Source: Magnetococcales bacterium
GTDB lineage: Bacteria > Pseudomonadota > Magnetococcia > Magnetococcales > Magnetaquicoccaceae
Length of the DNA: 42,202 nt
NCBI GenBank assembly: GCA_015234115.1
Contig: JADFWP010000021.1
Coordinates: forward strand, 1-42,202
Direction of reading: 5' to 3'
In this document: positions 11,278 to 19,377 of the stretch, in pieces
Position numbering within the stretch: position 1 is the first letter of the stretch
Layout of the letters: every line of letters begins with the position of its first letter
Program-made: the position numbers and the translations under genes
The notes under the pieces: generated by a model
What the model saw: only the letters and a program-made list of their open reading frames with translations
Told to the model about the DNA's origin: nothing
The model's database searches: none

Positions 11278-11718
11278 TTGAACAAGTCTGAACTCGTCGA
11301 TTCCGTTGCGGCGGAAACCAAGTTGACCAAGGCCCAGGCCTCCGATGCCATCGATGCCGTGATCAATGCCATCCAGAATGCCCTGAAAGCAGGCCAACAG
11401 GTCAATCTGGTCGGTTTTGGTGCCTTCATGGTGACGGAGCGGGCTGCCCGCACGGGTCGCAACCCGCGCACGGGTATCGAGATCAACATTCCGGCTGCGA
11501 AACTGCCCAAATTCAAACCCGGCAAGGGATTGAAGGATGCGGTCATGCCACCGGCTCCGGTCCCGGCTCCTGCCCCGGCTCCGACGGCTCCGGCTGCCAA
11601 AGCCGCTGCCGCGCGCAAACCCGCCGCCGCCCCTGCCCCTGCTCCAACCCCCGCGCCCACGGCGGCTCCGGTAACGGCAGCAGAAGCCAAAAAATCGACG
11701 GTGAAAAAGAAAAAATAA
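11278..11718 (+). CDS. HU-family nucleoid protein with Ala/Pro-rich tail
   Basis: Residues 1-90 are a complete HU/IHF DNA-bending domain: MNKSELVDSVA, TKAQASDAIDAVI, VNLVGFGAF and the beta-arm segment RNPRTGIEINIPAAKLPKFKPG. The remaining ~55 residues are low-complexity Ala/Pro with a Lys-rich end (KKSTVKKKK), an extension absent from the 90-aa enterobacterial HU. Such basic tails usually add non-specific DNA contacts, an inference here. The start is TTG; it matches the family N-terminus, has AGGGGAG upstream, and no ATG exists in a suitable place. Position after lon is the classical hupB location. Confidence 0.93.
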   Translation: MNKSELVDSVAAETKLTKAQASDAIDAVINAIQNALKAGQQVNLVGFGAFMVTERAARTGRNPRTGIEINIPAAKLPKFKPGKGLKDAVMPPAPVPAPAPAPTAPAAKAAAARKPAAAPAPAPTPAPTAAPVTAAEAKKSTVKKKK

Positions 11719-11754
11719 TCCAACAGCACCCGAGTCTGACCACCGACGTGCTGC

Positions 11755-11830
11755 GGGCGGATAGCTCAGCTGGGAGAGCATCGGCCTTACAAGCCGAGGG
11801 TCACGGGTTCAAACCCTGTTCCGCCCACCA
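11755..11830 (+). tRNA. tRNA-Val (anticodon TAC)
   Basis: A 76-nt cloverleaf. Acceptor GGGCGGA pairs with TCCGCCC, anticodon stem TCGGC/GCCGA holds loop CTTACAA with anticodon TAC at 11788-11790, T-loop GGTTCAAACC is standard, and the CCA end is encoded. It begins 36 bp after the HU stop. Confidence 0.97.
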
Positions 11831-11865
11831 AATCAAGATTCCAAGACGTTCGTCGAAGTACACAA

Positions 11866-11899
11866 AGCCCGTAACTTTCAATGGTTACGGGCTTTTTTG
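11866..11899 (+). terminator. Rho-independent terminator after tRNA-Val
   Basis: AGCCCGTAAC (11866-11875) pairs perfectly with GTTACGGGCT (11884-11893), loop of eight, then a T run to 11898. Confidence 0.92.
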
Positions 11900-12132
11900 T
11901 GTTCGGGGAAGCGCAGGAAGATACGTTGACACCCACTCTAATACTTTAATATAGCTTATGGTTCACGCCGCATGCACATATCCAACACTAAACAGGTTGA
12001 TGCTCTGGTTGTTTCATGTTTGATTTAAAAATGGAATGAAACCGCGACCATTTCGGGATCATGCGTTTTTGGCTCAAAGGCATCGCCTGCGGCGACCGGG
12101 AGGCGCGCTGCCGGAAAAGCGCGCCAAAGGCG
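11900..12132. other. Non-coding stretch with a promoter-like sequence
   Basis: TTGACA at 11926-11931 and TATAGC at 11950-11955 are 18 bp apart, facing right, yet no plus-strand gene follows for more than 1.2 kb. A small RNA is possible but no terminator-like structure clearly ends one. The rest is unremarkable. Confidence 0.3.
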
Positions 12133-12163
12133 AAAGTCCCAAGGGCTTCGCCCCTGGACCCCA
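12133..12163 (+). repeat. 31-bp dispersed repeat, copy 1
   Basis: AAAGTCCCAAGGGCTTCGCC plus CCTGGACCCCA is identical at 32751-32781. It contains the short hairpin AGGGGC/GCCCCT-like pairing (AAGGGCTTCGCCCCT). It lies downstream of a minus-strand gene end in this copy. Confidence 0.85.
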
Positions 12164-12190
12164 GTATCCCGTGATGGGTGCGGTTTATGG

Positions 12191-12736
12191 TCAACGGGCC
12201 GGGGCCGGTGGAGGCGCAGGCAGGCGCATCTCAAGGGCGGCTGGCGGGACATACTGTACCGGAAGAGGCCAAAGACGCAGCAAGCCGAATGCGGCAAGAA
12301 ACATGGCACCCAGCTTGATCACCATGCGGAGTTCCAGTTCCTTGAGCCGGGTCTCTGTTTTGGTGTCCAACTCCTTGAGCCGGGTTTCCATTTTGGTGTC
12401 CAGATCCTTGATGTCCCGTTTGAGATTGGCTTCCACGCCGACCAGATCCTTGCGAAAGTTGGCTTCCACGCCGGCCAGATCCTTGCGGAGATTGGCTTCC
12501 ACGCCGGCCAGATCCTTGCGGAGATTGGCTTCCACGCCGGCCAGATCCTTGCGGAGGTTGGCATCCACTTCGGCCAGATCCCGCTTGAGTGCGGCCATGT
12601 CCTGTTTGGTGGCCAAACGATCTTCCACCAGGGCAACAAGGGCTTCTGCCTGGATGGCTGCCTGGGCTTCGTCCACCCCGGCATCCCGCAGTTTGCGGAC
12701 ATAGACGTAAGTATCGAAAGCGATGGCGTTGCTCAT
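12191..12736 (-). CDS. DUF1640-type coiled-coil membrane protein, copy A
   Basis: A 181-aa protein. The N-terminal FDTYVYVRKLRDAGVDEAQA motif followed by a long coiled coil and a C-terminal helix (MVIKLGAMFLAAFGLLRLW) is the DUF1640/CCDC90-like layout: a membrane-anchored coiled coil. The coil contains five near-identical 11-residue units of the form VEANLRKDLAG. The tail WPLPVQYVPPAALEMRLP is shared with copy B at 16695-17102. The start is the ATG preceded by AGGAGATGAAGCC; longer in-frame versions lack a Shine-Dalgarno. Function is not established. Confidence 0.8.
   Translation of the reverse strand: MSNAIAFDTYVYVRKLRDAGVDEAQAAIQAEALVALVEDRLATKQDMAALKRDLAEVDANLRKDLAGVEANLRKDLAGVEANLRKDLAGVEANFRKDLVGVEANLKRDIKDLDTKMETRLKELDTKTETRLKELELRMVIKLGAMFLAAFGLLRLWPLPVQYVPPAALEMRLPAPPPAPAR
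12426..12590 (-). repeat. 33-bp tandem repeat within DUF1640 copy A
   Basis: Units begin at 12426, 12459, 12492, 12525 and 12558, exactly 33 bp apart, and encode the 11-residue coiled-coil unit. The middle three are almost identical, so expansion is recent. Copy B lacks this expansion. Confidence 0.9.
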
Positions 12737-13213
12737 GGCTTCATCTCCTGGACGGCAGTAGCGTGTGCATACTCTATCCGATCTGATCCAAGGAGGTCCA
12801 ATGAAATCCACCTGACATCCCTGGCCGGAAAACCACACCATGTGGAAACGGGGCCGGAAACCCCGTCAAGGAGAAAACCGGCGGTCAACCACTCTGTTCG
12901 TTTCCCGATTATGCAGATCGGGCGTCCTGAAGTGGCAGGGTTGATTGCACTGTTTGGCGTTGTCGGTGAATCTCTGGATCTGGTCGAGTGTACTTGTCAA
13001 GACTTGATCCGACAGGTTTCAGATCAATATTATAAATAATATTGAAATACACATCCATGAATAACTTAAGATTAACGTCGAGGAATTGCAGAAGCCGTTG
13101 TTCAAACCGCCTGCGGTATCATGATATGCAACAAAATGATTCTGCTTGATTTCATCCTGTATGATGTTGTAGGTTGGCGGCACGATCCAACTCCAACTGG
13201 AGCAATCCCGCCA
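12737..13213. other. Intergenic region between DUF1640 copy A and the surface protein
   Basis: It holds the divergent regulatory region. A promoter-like pair for the right-hand gene is TTGATC (13004-13009) and TATTAT (13028-13033), 18-bp spacer, inside an AT-rich patch. A 65-codon plus-strand frame at 12842-13039 has no Shine-Dalgarno and no recognisable content; I do not call it. Confidence 0.4.
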
Positions 13214-16200
13214 ATGCTCGGCAAGATTTCCAAAATTGCCTTTTCGACTTTGCTTCTGCTTGCATGCGCCAATACCTGGGCTGCCGCACCACGGGTGGCA
13301 AACCCGATCCAGGATCAGACGTGGACCGGAAGCGGCAGCAAAACTTTTCAGGTTCCGGCGAACACATTCCGAGATGCCGACGGTGACACTCTGACCTACT
13401 CGGCCCGACGGGCGGATGGGTCGGCCTTGCCATCGTGGCTGCGGTTCAACAGAAGTACGCGCACGTTTTCCGGGAATCCACCGACAGGCATTTTGAAAGT
13501 TGGCCTCCGCGTCACAGCCAGTGATGGCCGTGGTGGAACTGCTTCCAGTGCGTTCACGTTGAACTTGGCAGAAGCCAACGACGTACCCAGGATCAAGAAT
13601 CGGATTGCAAATCAGACCTGGGGTGGGAGCGGGTTGAAGAGCTTTTTGGTTCCATCCGATGCCTTCTCAGATGATGATGGAGATGCTTTGAACTTCTCGG
13701 CTACACTGGAAGATGGTTCGGCATTGCCGTCATGGCTTCGCTTCTCAACCGCTAATCGGATTTTTTCGGGCAATCCTCCTGCCGACACGGTTGCTCTTGG
13801 GCTGAAAGTCATTGCGACTGACAGTCAAGGTGCTGCGGTTTCCGATATGTTCGGACTGTCTTTCAACAGAGAGACCAATGATCGACCCACGGTCCGTACC
13901 CCTGTGCCCGATCAGACGTGGACCGGCAGCGGAAATAAAAGTTTCCAAGTTCCAGAAAATACATTTTCCGATCGGGATGGCGACATACTGACCTTCTCGG
14001 CCCGACGGGCGGATGGATCTGCGCTGCCCTCATGGTTGACTTTTGATGCCACGACTCGGATCTTTTCAGGCAATCCTCGTTCCGGAGTCGGTGCGATTGA
14101 TCTCAAGGTGGTTGCCGACGATGGCAATGGCGGCACTGCTGCGCGCAACTTTACCCTTTCGTTCAACAGCACCAATGATGCCCCGGTCGTGGCAAATCCG
14201 ATTGCTTCCCAAACCTGGAGTGGCAGCGGAGTTAAGAGTTTCCAAATTCCTGAATCTACCTTTTCTGATGGAGACGGTGATGACCTGCGTTACAGTGCCA
14301 CTCTGGCTGACAGCGCGGCATTGCCATCCTGGTTGCGTTTCAACGCATCCACCCGCACCTTGTCTGGGAATCCTACTGCTGGAACTTCGGCCCTCAACTT
14401 GTCGATTTGGGCAAGTGATCGTAAAGGCGGTACGGTCAATGCACCCTTCACACTCACTTTCAGCGAAACGAACGATGCGCCAATCGTCGCCACCCCGATT
14501 GCAGCCCAAACCTGGAGCGGCAGCGGGACTCAAACCTTCCAGATTCCGGCCACGGTTTTCGCTGATCCAGACGGCGACAATTTGACCTATACCACTACGT
14601 TGGCCAACGGATCTGCTTTGCCATCGTGGTTGACGTTCTCACCGACCACCCGAATGTTTTCTGGGAATCCACCGGCGAATGCTCCACCCCTCAATCTGAA
14701 ATTGACGGCAGATGATGGTCATGGCGGTGTGGTCAATTCCACCTTCGCGTTGGTTGTCAGCAATAGTAATGATGCTCCGACGGTTGTTGCGCCGATCAGC
14801 ACCCAAAATTGGGCAGGGAGCGGAACCAAGAGCTTCCAGATTCCGGCAACGCTTTTTTCTGACGTGGATGGTGACGGCCTGACCTATACGGCAACTCAAG
14901 CAGACGGATCGGCTTTGCCATCCTGGCTGACGTTTTCCCCGGCTTCGCGGACCTTTTCCGGCAATCCACCTGCTGGCTTGGCGTCTCTCAACCTGAAAGT
15001 GACCGCCAGCGATGATCATGGCGGAACAACGAGTTCCAGTTTCGATCTTGATTTCTCCGGCGTCAACGATGCGCCTGTGGCTGTTGCCAACACCTTGACC
15101 ACCCCCAAGAATACGGCAGTCATCGATACCCTGAGCGGAGTCGATGCCGATGGAGATAGATTGACCTACCACATCGTGACCAATGGTGCCAAGGGCAACG
15201 CCACCGTCAACACCACAAGCGGATCGGTCACATATGCCCCAACCACAGGCATGAGCGGGACAGACAGCTTTTCGTTCAAGGTAAATGATGGCAATGCAGA
15301 TTCCACCCCCGCCACGGTCACTGTCACCATCGTTGCCCCGCCCAACGCCGCGCCTGTTGCCGTGGATGGGTCGCTGAATGCGAACCAAGGCATTGTCACC
15401 ACGGGAACGCTGAGTGCCCACGATGAAGATGGAAACACGCTGACCTATCAGATTGTTGCCAATGGATCAAAAGGAACGGCGACCATTACCAATCAGACAA
15501 CCGGTGCGTTTTCCTATACTCCGAACTCTGGATCAACCGGGACGGATACCTTTACCTTCCGGGTCAACGACGGCACGGATGACTCCAACATGGCAATGGT
15601 TGCGATAACGATTATCCGTACAATTGCACCAGTTGCCAAGTCTGGGCAGACCACTTCCCAGGATTCTGGAGACGATGGTCGGCTGCAAAAAGGAGTTGCA
15701 TGGCCTAGTCCACGCTTCATCGATAATGGCGATGGCACGGTAAAAGATAATTTGACCGGGTTAGTTTGGATGAAAAATGCAAACTGTTGGGGATCTCAAA
15801 TGTGGACCAACGCTTTAACCAAAGTGGATGGACTGAACGCACAAACAGAAAGCTGTTCTGGCTATGTGACCGGCACCCACACGGATTGGCGATTGCCAAA
15901 CAGTATGGAATTGCGGAGTCTCATTGATTATGGTCGATATAATCCAGCTCTGCCAGCAGGTCATCCTTTCTCCGGCGTCCAGTCCTCAGATTACTACTGG
16001 TCGTCTACCACCCAAGCCGGCAGTACCGACTTAGCATGGGTCGTGCATCTTACAAATGGGACGCTTTCTGAATATGTAAAATATGTATATCCAAGCTATG
16101 TGTGGCCAGTGCGATGCGGAGAATGGGGTCAGATGATTTCTGATCTTTCTTCTTGTGGAATTGCCGATGATGCAACCGCTCCTGCACGACGTTCTGGACA

Positions 16201-16672
16201 AACTACCTCCTATGTCTCTGGAGACGATGGTCAACTGCAAAAAGGGGTGACTTGGCCAACACCACGTTTTACGGATAACGGTGATGGGACGGTCAAGGAT
16301 AATCTGACCGAACTCATCTGGATGAAAAATGCAAATTGCTGGAGACCTCAAACCTGGACCAATGCGTTAACCAAAGTGGCCGGACTGAACGCACGAACAG
16401 AGAGTTGCGCCGGCTACACGACCGGCACCCATACGGATTGGCGGTTGCCGCAACTCAACGAGTTGGAGTCTTTGGTGGATGCTGGTCGCCACAATCCAGC
16501 CCTGCCAACAGGTCATCCTTTCTCCGGCGATCAGTCAAGTAGTTACTGGTCGTCTACCACCTATATTGGTTCTTCCGCTGAAGCGTGGCGCGTCTACCTC
16601 AGAGAGGGTAGCGTCAACATAGGCCTCAAGAGTTACCAGCACGATGTGTGGCCAGTGCGGGGTGGGCAATAA
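13214..16672 (+). CDS. Large secreted cadherin-like / DUF1566 protein
   Basis: A 1,152-aa exported protein. The start gives MLGKISKIAFSTLLLLACANTWAAA, a signal peptide cut after TWA, or possibly a weak lipobox at LLAC. Then come six dystroglycan-type cadherin-like repeats of about 97 residues, each beginning like PIxxQTWxGSGxKxF and carrying DxDGDxLxY and ALPSWLxF. Two more Ig/cadherin-type repeats follow (TLSGVDADGDRLTYHIV and TLSAHDEDGNTLTYQIV), then two DUF1566 modules, each with NGDGTVKDNLTxLxWMKNANCW and THTDWRLP and ending in VWPVR. Cysteines pair within the DUF1566 modules. The role is probably adhesion or cell-surface binding; the DxDGD loops suggest calcium. GGAG lies 11 bp before the ATG. 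DUF1640 genes flank it on the other strand. Confidence 0.88.
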   Translation: MLGKISKIAFSTLLLLACANTWAAAPRVANPIQDQTWTGSGSKTFQVPANTFRDADGDTLTYSARRADGSALPSWLRFNRSTRTFSGNPPTGILKVGLRVTASDGRGGTASSAFTLNLAEANDVPRIKNRIANQTWGGSGLKSFLVPSDAFSDDDGDALNFSATLEDGSALPSWLRFSTANRIFSGNPPADTVALGLKVIATDSQGAAVSDMFGLSFNRETNDRPTVRTPVPDQTWTGSGNKSFQVPENTFSDRDGDILTFSARRADGSALPSWLTFDATTRIFSGNPRSGVGAIDLKVVADDGNGGTAARNFTLSFNSTNDAPVVANPIASQTWSGSGVKSFQIPESTFSDGDGDDLRYSATLADSAALPSWLRFNASTRTLSGNPTAGTSALNLSIWASDRKGGTVNAPFTLTFSETNDAPIVATPIAAQTWSGSGTQTFQIPATVFADPDGDNLTYTTTLANGSALPSWLTFSPTTRMFSGNPPANAPPLNLKLTADDGHGGVVNSTFALVVSNSNDAPTVVAPISTQNWAGSGTKSFQIPATLFSDVDGDGLTYTATQADGSALPSWLTFSPASRTFSGNPPAGLASLNLKVTASDDHGGTTSSSFDLDFSGVNDAPVAVANTLTTPKNTAVIDTLSGVDADGDRLTYHIVTNGAKGNATVNTTSGSVTYAPTTGMSGTDSFSFKVNDGNADSTPATVTVTIVAPPNAAPVAVDGSLNANQGIVTTGTLSAHDEDGNTLTYQIVANGSKGTATITNQTTGAFSYTPNSGSTGTDTFTFRVNDGTDDSNMAMVAITIIRTIAPVAKSGQTTSQDSGDDGRLQKGVAWPSPRFIDNGDGTVKDNLTGLVWMKNANCWGSQMWTNALTKVDGLNAQTESCSGYVTGTHTDWRLPNSMELRSLIDYGRYNPALPAGHPFSGVQSSDYYWSSTTQAGSTDLAWVVHLTNGTLSEYVKYVYPSYVWPVRCGEWGQMISDLSSCGIADDATAPARRSGQTTSYVSGDDGQLQKGVTWPTPRFTDNGDGTVKDNLTELIWMKNANCWRPQTWTNALTKVAGLNARTESCAGYTTGTHTDWRLPQLNELESLVDAGRHNPALPTGHPFSGDQSSSYWSSTTYIGSSAEAWRVYLREGSVNIGLKSYQHDVWPVRGGQ
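15640..16672 (+). repeat. Duplicated DUF1566 module
   Basis: Two ~480-bp units (about 15640-16115 and 16190-16672) inside the surface-protein gene are clearly homologous at DNA level, sharing long exact stretches such as the segments encoding WMKNANCW and WTNALTKV. A recent internal duplication. Confidence 0.8.
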
Positions 16673-16694
16673 TAGGTATATTCCTCGGGGGAGA

Positions 16695-17102
16695 TCACCG
16701 CACAGACGGCGCAGGGGTTGGCGCACGCATCTCCTGTCCGGCCGGCGGTACATACTGCACCGGCAGCGGCCAGGCTCGCATGAGGCCGAAGAGGAGACCG
16801 ATTCCCCCGATGATCATGGCGCCGGTTTTGATCAGCATGCGGAGTTCCACTTCTTTGAGGTCGCGTTTGAGTTCGGCCAGATCCCGTTTGAGGTTGGCTT
16901 CCACTTCCTTGATATCCCGCTCCAATCGCAGGATATCCCCTTTGCTGGCCAGATCTTTGAGGCGTGACTCTTCTGCCTGTTGGAGAACGGCGGACAGGGC
17001 TTCGGCCTGGGCTTCTGCTTGAGGAGATGGCACTCCAGCGTTTTCCAGCTTTCTCACAAAGAGCAGTGTGTCAAACGGGGTGGCGGCGCTGACAATGCTC
17101 AT
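16695..17102 (-). CDS. DUF1640-type coiled-coil membrane protein, copy B
   Basis: A 135-aa paralogue of the 12191-12736 product. It shares the N-terminal FDTLLFVRKLENAGVPSPQA motif, a coiled coil (shorter, without the 11-residue expansion: EVEANLKRDLAELKRDLKEVE), a C-terminal transmembrane helix (MIIGGIGLLFGLM) and the tail WPLPVQYVPPAGQEMR. The sequence upstream of the start also resembles that of copy A (AGGAGATGAAGCC before the ATG, then related TATCCGATC segments), so gene and control region were duplicated together. It ends 22 bp after the surface-protein stop, tail to tail. Function unknown. Confidence 0.8.
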   Translation of the reverse strand: MSIVSAATPFDTLLFVRKLENAGVPSPQAEAQAEALSAVLQQAEESRLKDLASKGDILRLERDIKEVEANLKRDLAELKRDLKEVELRMLIKTGAMIIGGIGLLFGLMRAWPLPVQYVPPAGQEMRAPTPAPSVR

Positions 17103-17730
17103 GGCTTCATCTCCTGAATGGATGGGGAGGCCTTTATAGTTTATCCGATCGGCTCCAGGATCGTCCAAGAAAATCGACCGGAATCGATGCCATGCCCCCT
17201 TGCACCCCCACTCGACACAATACGGGTACTTTCCAAAAGATGGCGGGGTGTTTGCTTTTTGCGATCAATTGAAAATGGATTGTCATCACCTCGAATGGTG
17301 ACTTGCCAAACATCTATATAGCAGGACCGTTTCTTTACTCGCACAACGCTCTATGAGCGTATTGAAGCGATTCTGAAAGAAAGGGAATGGCAAGGATCGT
17401 TTCCGATGCATCACAGTCGCGCACAGAGGCAAGGAAAGGCGTTCCACTTATGGCCGTCACCAGTTCATGCCGTGGGACAAGTTCAACAGGCCATGGCATC
17501 AGGATGAACAAGGGGCGCGGTGTTCTGGCTTGTTGAGAATGGATCTCGCACCAACATCCCGACAAGGTGAACGACTTGGATGGATGGCTTGACGGCAACC
17601 GAAGCTGCCATCCTGGCGGGCCGGGCATCGATGCGGCAGAACTTCCAAAGCGGGGCCGGGTCGCGCAACCCGCTTTTGAGCCAATTGCCCGCCCTGTCAG
17701 GGTTTTGACCATCGGGGCAATTTTTTTCTG
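17103..17730. other. Non-coding or decayed stretch left of the mobile element
   Basis: About 630 bp without a supportable gene. A plus-strand frame around 17310-17510 reads YERIEAILKEREW and HLWPSPVHAVGQV before a stop, with no start signal and no family I know; it may be a gene relic. See the paired repeats at 17731-17750 for the possibility of an older element here. Confidence 0.4.
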
Positions 17731-17750
17731 GTGGGTACTATGTGGGTACT
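17731..17750 (+). repeat. Paired GTGGGTACT repeats, 11-bp period, outside attL
   Basis: GTGGGTACT at 17731-17739 and 17742-17750. Spacing and placement next to a terminator and an att core copy the layout of the TGGATCA pair beside attR, but the base sequence differs. They look like arm-type integrase sites of a different, earlier element. Confidence 0.5.
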
Positions 17751-17751
17751 G

Positions 17752-17781
17752 GAACAAAAACGGCCACCCGAAAGGTGGCCG
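17752..17781 (-). terminator. Terminator next to attL (minus strand)
   Basis: Read on the minus strand: CGGCCACC, 5-nt loop, GGTGGCCG, then TTTTTGTT. It lies just beyond the displaced tRNA 3' end, so it was the tRNA-Val terminator before the 10.5-kb element inserted. Confidence 0.8.
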
Positions 17782-17793
17782 AAACTGTTTGAT

Positions 17794-17844
17794 AAGATGG
17801 TGGGCAGTATAGGATTTGAACCTATGACCCCTACCGTGTCAAGG
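17794..17844 (-). other. attL: displaced 3' half of tRNA-Val
   Basis: Identical over 51 bp to 28238-28288, covering the CCA end, T-arm, variable loop and anticodon loop on the minus strand. Identity stops abruptly at 17845. It cannot fold as a tRNA alone. Confidence 0.95.
17798..17844 (-). pseudogene. Partial tRNA-Val(GAC), 3' fragment
   Basis: The tRNA part of attL: it has CCA, acceptor 3' strand, T-arm and anticodon GAC but lacks the D-arm and 5' acceptor strand. It is the original host 3' end, cut off by integration. Confidence 0.9.
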
Positions 17845-17948
17845 AGTTCACCTCTTCGTTTTTCCATTGATTTCAATCAGATCAAGAGGATTGAGTGATA
17901 TAAAATATCCACTAAATCCACATGCCGTTATCGCAATCATCGTTATAG

Positions 17949-17966
17949 TGGATCATTCTTGGATCA
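17949..17966 (+). repeat. Paired TGGATCA sites near attL
   Basis: TGGATCA at 17949-17955 and 17960-17966, 11-bp period, about 105 bp inside the left end. The same pair with the same period is at 28155-28172 near the right end. They fit arm-type integrase or excisionase binding sites. Confidence 0.6.
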
Positions 17967-18066
17967 CCCCGGCAGAAGCGTCAACTTGTCGGCATCGCCA
18001 AAAGACCAACACCGCCCACGGTCACTGCTTGTCAAATCCGATTGCCTGTACGTTCCATCCTCATCA

Positions 18067-19041
18067 TCAAGAACGTCCCTGGATCCTCGCCAGTTGAGCG
18101 GAAGCCCCACGACGGGCCATCAATTTTTCCGTATAGCGGGCAACCATGACCGGGCTTTTCCAGCCACCTGCTTGCATCACCCCTGCGATTTCCAGACCAG
18201 CGGACACCATGTCTTGTGCAGCACCGACTCGGCAGGAGTGGCCGGAGATTCCTTCCGCATCCGCGCCGGTCAAGGCTGCCATCCGCTTGAACGCCCGCGC
18301 AACCCCCTTATCGCTCAACCGCTCTTCCATCGCGTTCGCGTTGTTGATCCCCCGAAACATGGCACCCTGCTGGATCTTGGCAATCTTCATCCACTTCTTC
18401 ACCCGCTCTACCGTGTCCGGGGCGATGAACCGCACAGCCCCGGCCCCTTCCTGATCGCTCTTGCTGCGCCGGATCAGCACAGTGCCAGATCCATCCTCGC
18501 AAAAAGTGAAGTCGGCAACATCCAGGGCGGCCAACTCCGAGCGACGACACAGCACGTCATACCCCACCAACACCAACGCCAAATCCCGCAAGTCTCGGAA
18601 GGTGCCACGGTCCGACTCCAGCATTTCGTTGACCAACCGCCGGTTGATCGGGGCGGCCTGTGTCTGTCTGGTTCCTTTTTCCCGGCTCATCTTCTTCAGG
18701 GTCAGGCGAACCGGCATGGAGCGGGTAGGACTCTCCAACCCGGCAGCTTGGTGATAGGTGGAGATGCTGGAGACGTAACGACGAATGGTGGCTGGCGCAC
18801 AATGAGTGGCCATGGCATCCACAAAAGCGGCCACCGTTTCAGGCGTGGAGGGCAGACTGGCCATTCCGCATTGTGCGCAGAATTCCACGAACCGCGTGAT
18901 GTCCGCCCGAATCGCCCGTTCCGTGTTCTTGGCCAGGGCACCGCGTGCATAGCGGTCGAACTCTGCCAACCGGGCAAGAATGGCGTTCTGATCGGCAATG
19001 GCCGTAGTGGCGATGGTAACGGGGATGGTGGTATCGATCAT
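18067..19041 (-). CDS. Tyrosine site-specific recombinase
   Basis: A 324-aa member of the tyrosine recombinase family, distinct from the element's integrase. The N-terminal SAM-like DNA-binding domain (about 25-120, AKNTERAIRADITRFVEFC) is followed by the catalytic domain: first Arg in VLCRRSELAAL, H-x-x-R as HSCR, Trp in GGWKSP, and the nucleophile Tyr in MVARYTEKL. The ATG chosen follows GGAAGGAAAG; an upstream in-frame ATG at 19098 lies inside a palindrome. It points outward at the left end and shares no operon. The palindrome at its 5' end suggests that it acts locally, for example resolving multimers as TnpI/XerC-like enzymes do. This is an inference. Confidence 0.88.
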   Translation of the reverse strand: MIDTTIPVTIATTAIADQNAILARLAEFDRYARGALAKNTERAIRADITRFVEFCAQCGMASLPSTPETVAAFVDAMATHCAPATIRRYVSSISTYHQAAGLESPTRSMPVRLTLKKMSREKGTRQTQAAPINRRLVNEMLESDRGTFRDLRDLALVLVGYDVLCRRSELAALDVADFTFCEDGSGTVLIRRSKSDQEGAGAVRFIAPDTVERVKKWMKIAKIQQGAMFRGINNANAMEERLSDKGVARAFKRMAALTGADAEGISGHSCRVGAAQDMVSAGLEIAGVMQAGGWKSPVMVARYTEKLMARRGASAQLARIQGRS

Positions 19042-19071
19042 GGTCTTTCCTTCCGAATGGGTTCTTATATG

Positions 19072-19097
19072 TGTCCGATAGCTGTAATTATCGGACA
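19072..19097. promoter_or_regulatory. Palindromic site upstream of the recombinase gene
   Basis: TGTCCGATA (19072-19080), 8-bp centre, TATCGGACA (19089-19097). The 9-bp perfect arms around an 8-bp spacer have the geometry of a tyrosine-recombinase core site (lox/dif type). It could equally be an operator or part of the promoter region. Confidence 0.55.
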
Positions 19098-19377
19098 TAC
19101 TTTTACCCCGTTTTCACGTCGAATGCAAGCCCTTTTAACCCCGCTTGTCGCCCCCCTCATTGACCGGCCACAAACCCAAGCGGGACAAGCGTTCCAGGGG
19201 ATTTACCAGGGGAGGGTTCTGCGCCTGCGATTCGCCTTCCTTGCACACCTGGAGGAAACGGCGAGCCGGGAAAGAAAAAAGCAAGCGCGCGAAACATTCA
19301 GGAAATTTATTTGGCAATAAACTCAGCAAATAGAACGGGGAAAAAAATCTCACGCACGACACACACACGAAAATTGA

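Noticed and set aside
12426-12590. 33-bp periodic repeats, considered as CRISPR
   Set aside because: Units are contiguous, in frame, and encode a coiled-coil heptad-like repeat.
12842-13039. Possible 65-aa gene upstream of the surface protein
   Set aside because: No Shine-Dalgarno, no recognisable domain; lies in the divergent control region.
17335-17757. Minus-strand 140-codon frame left of attL
   Set aside because: No ribosome-binding site or motif; overlaps the tRNA terminator and the paired repeats.
17959-19320. Plus-strand frame of 453 codons over the recombinase gene
   Set aside because: The minus-strand tyrosine recombinase with its full catalytic set is the real gene.
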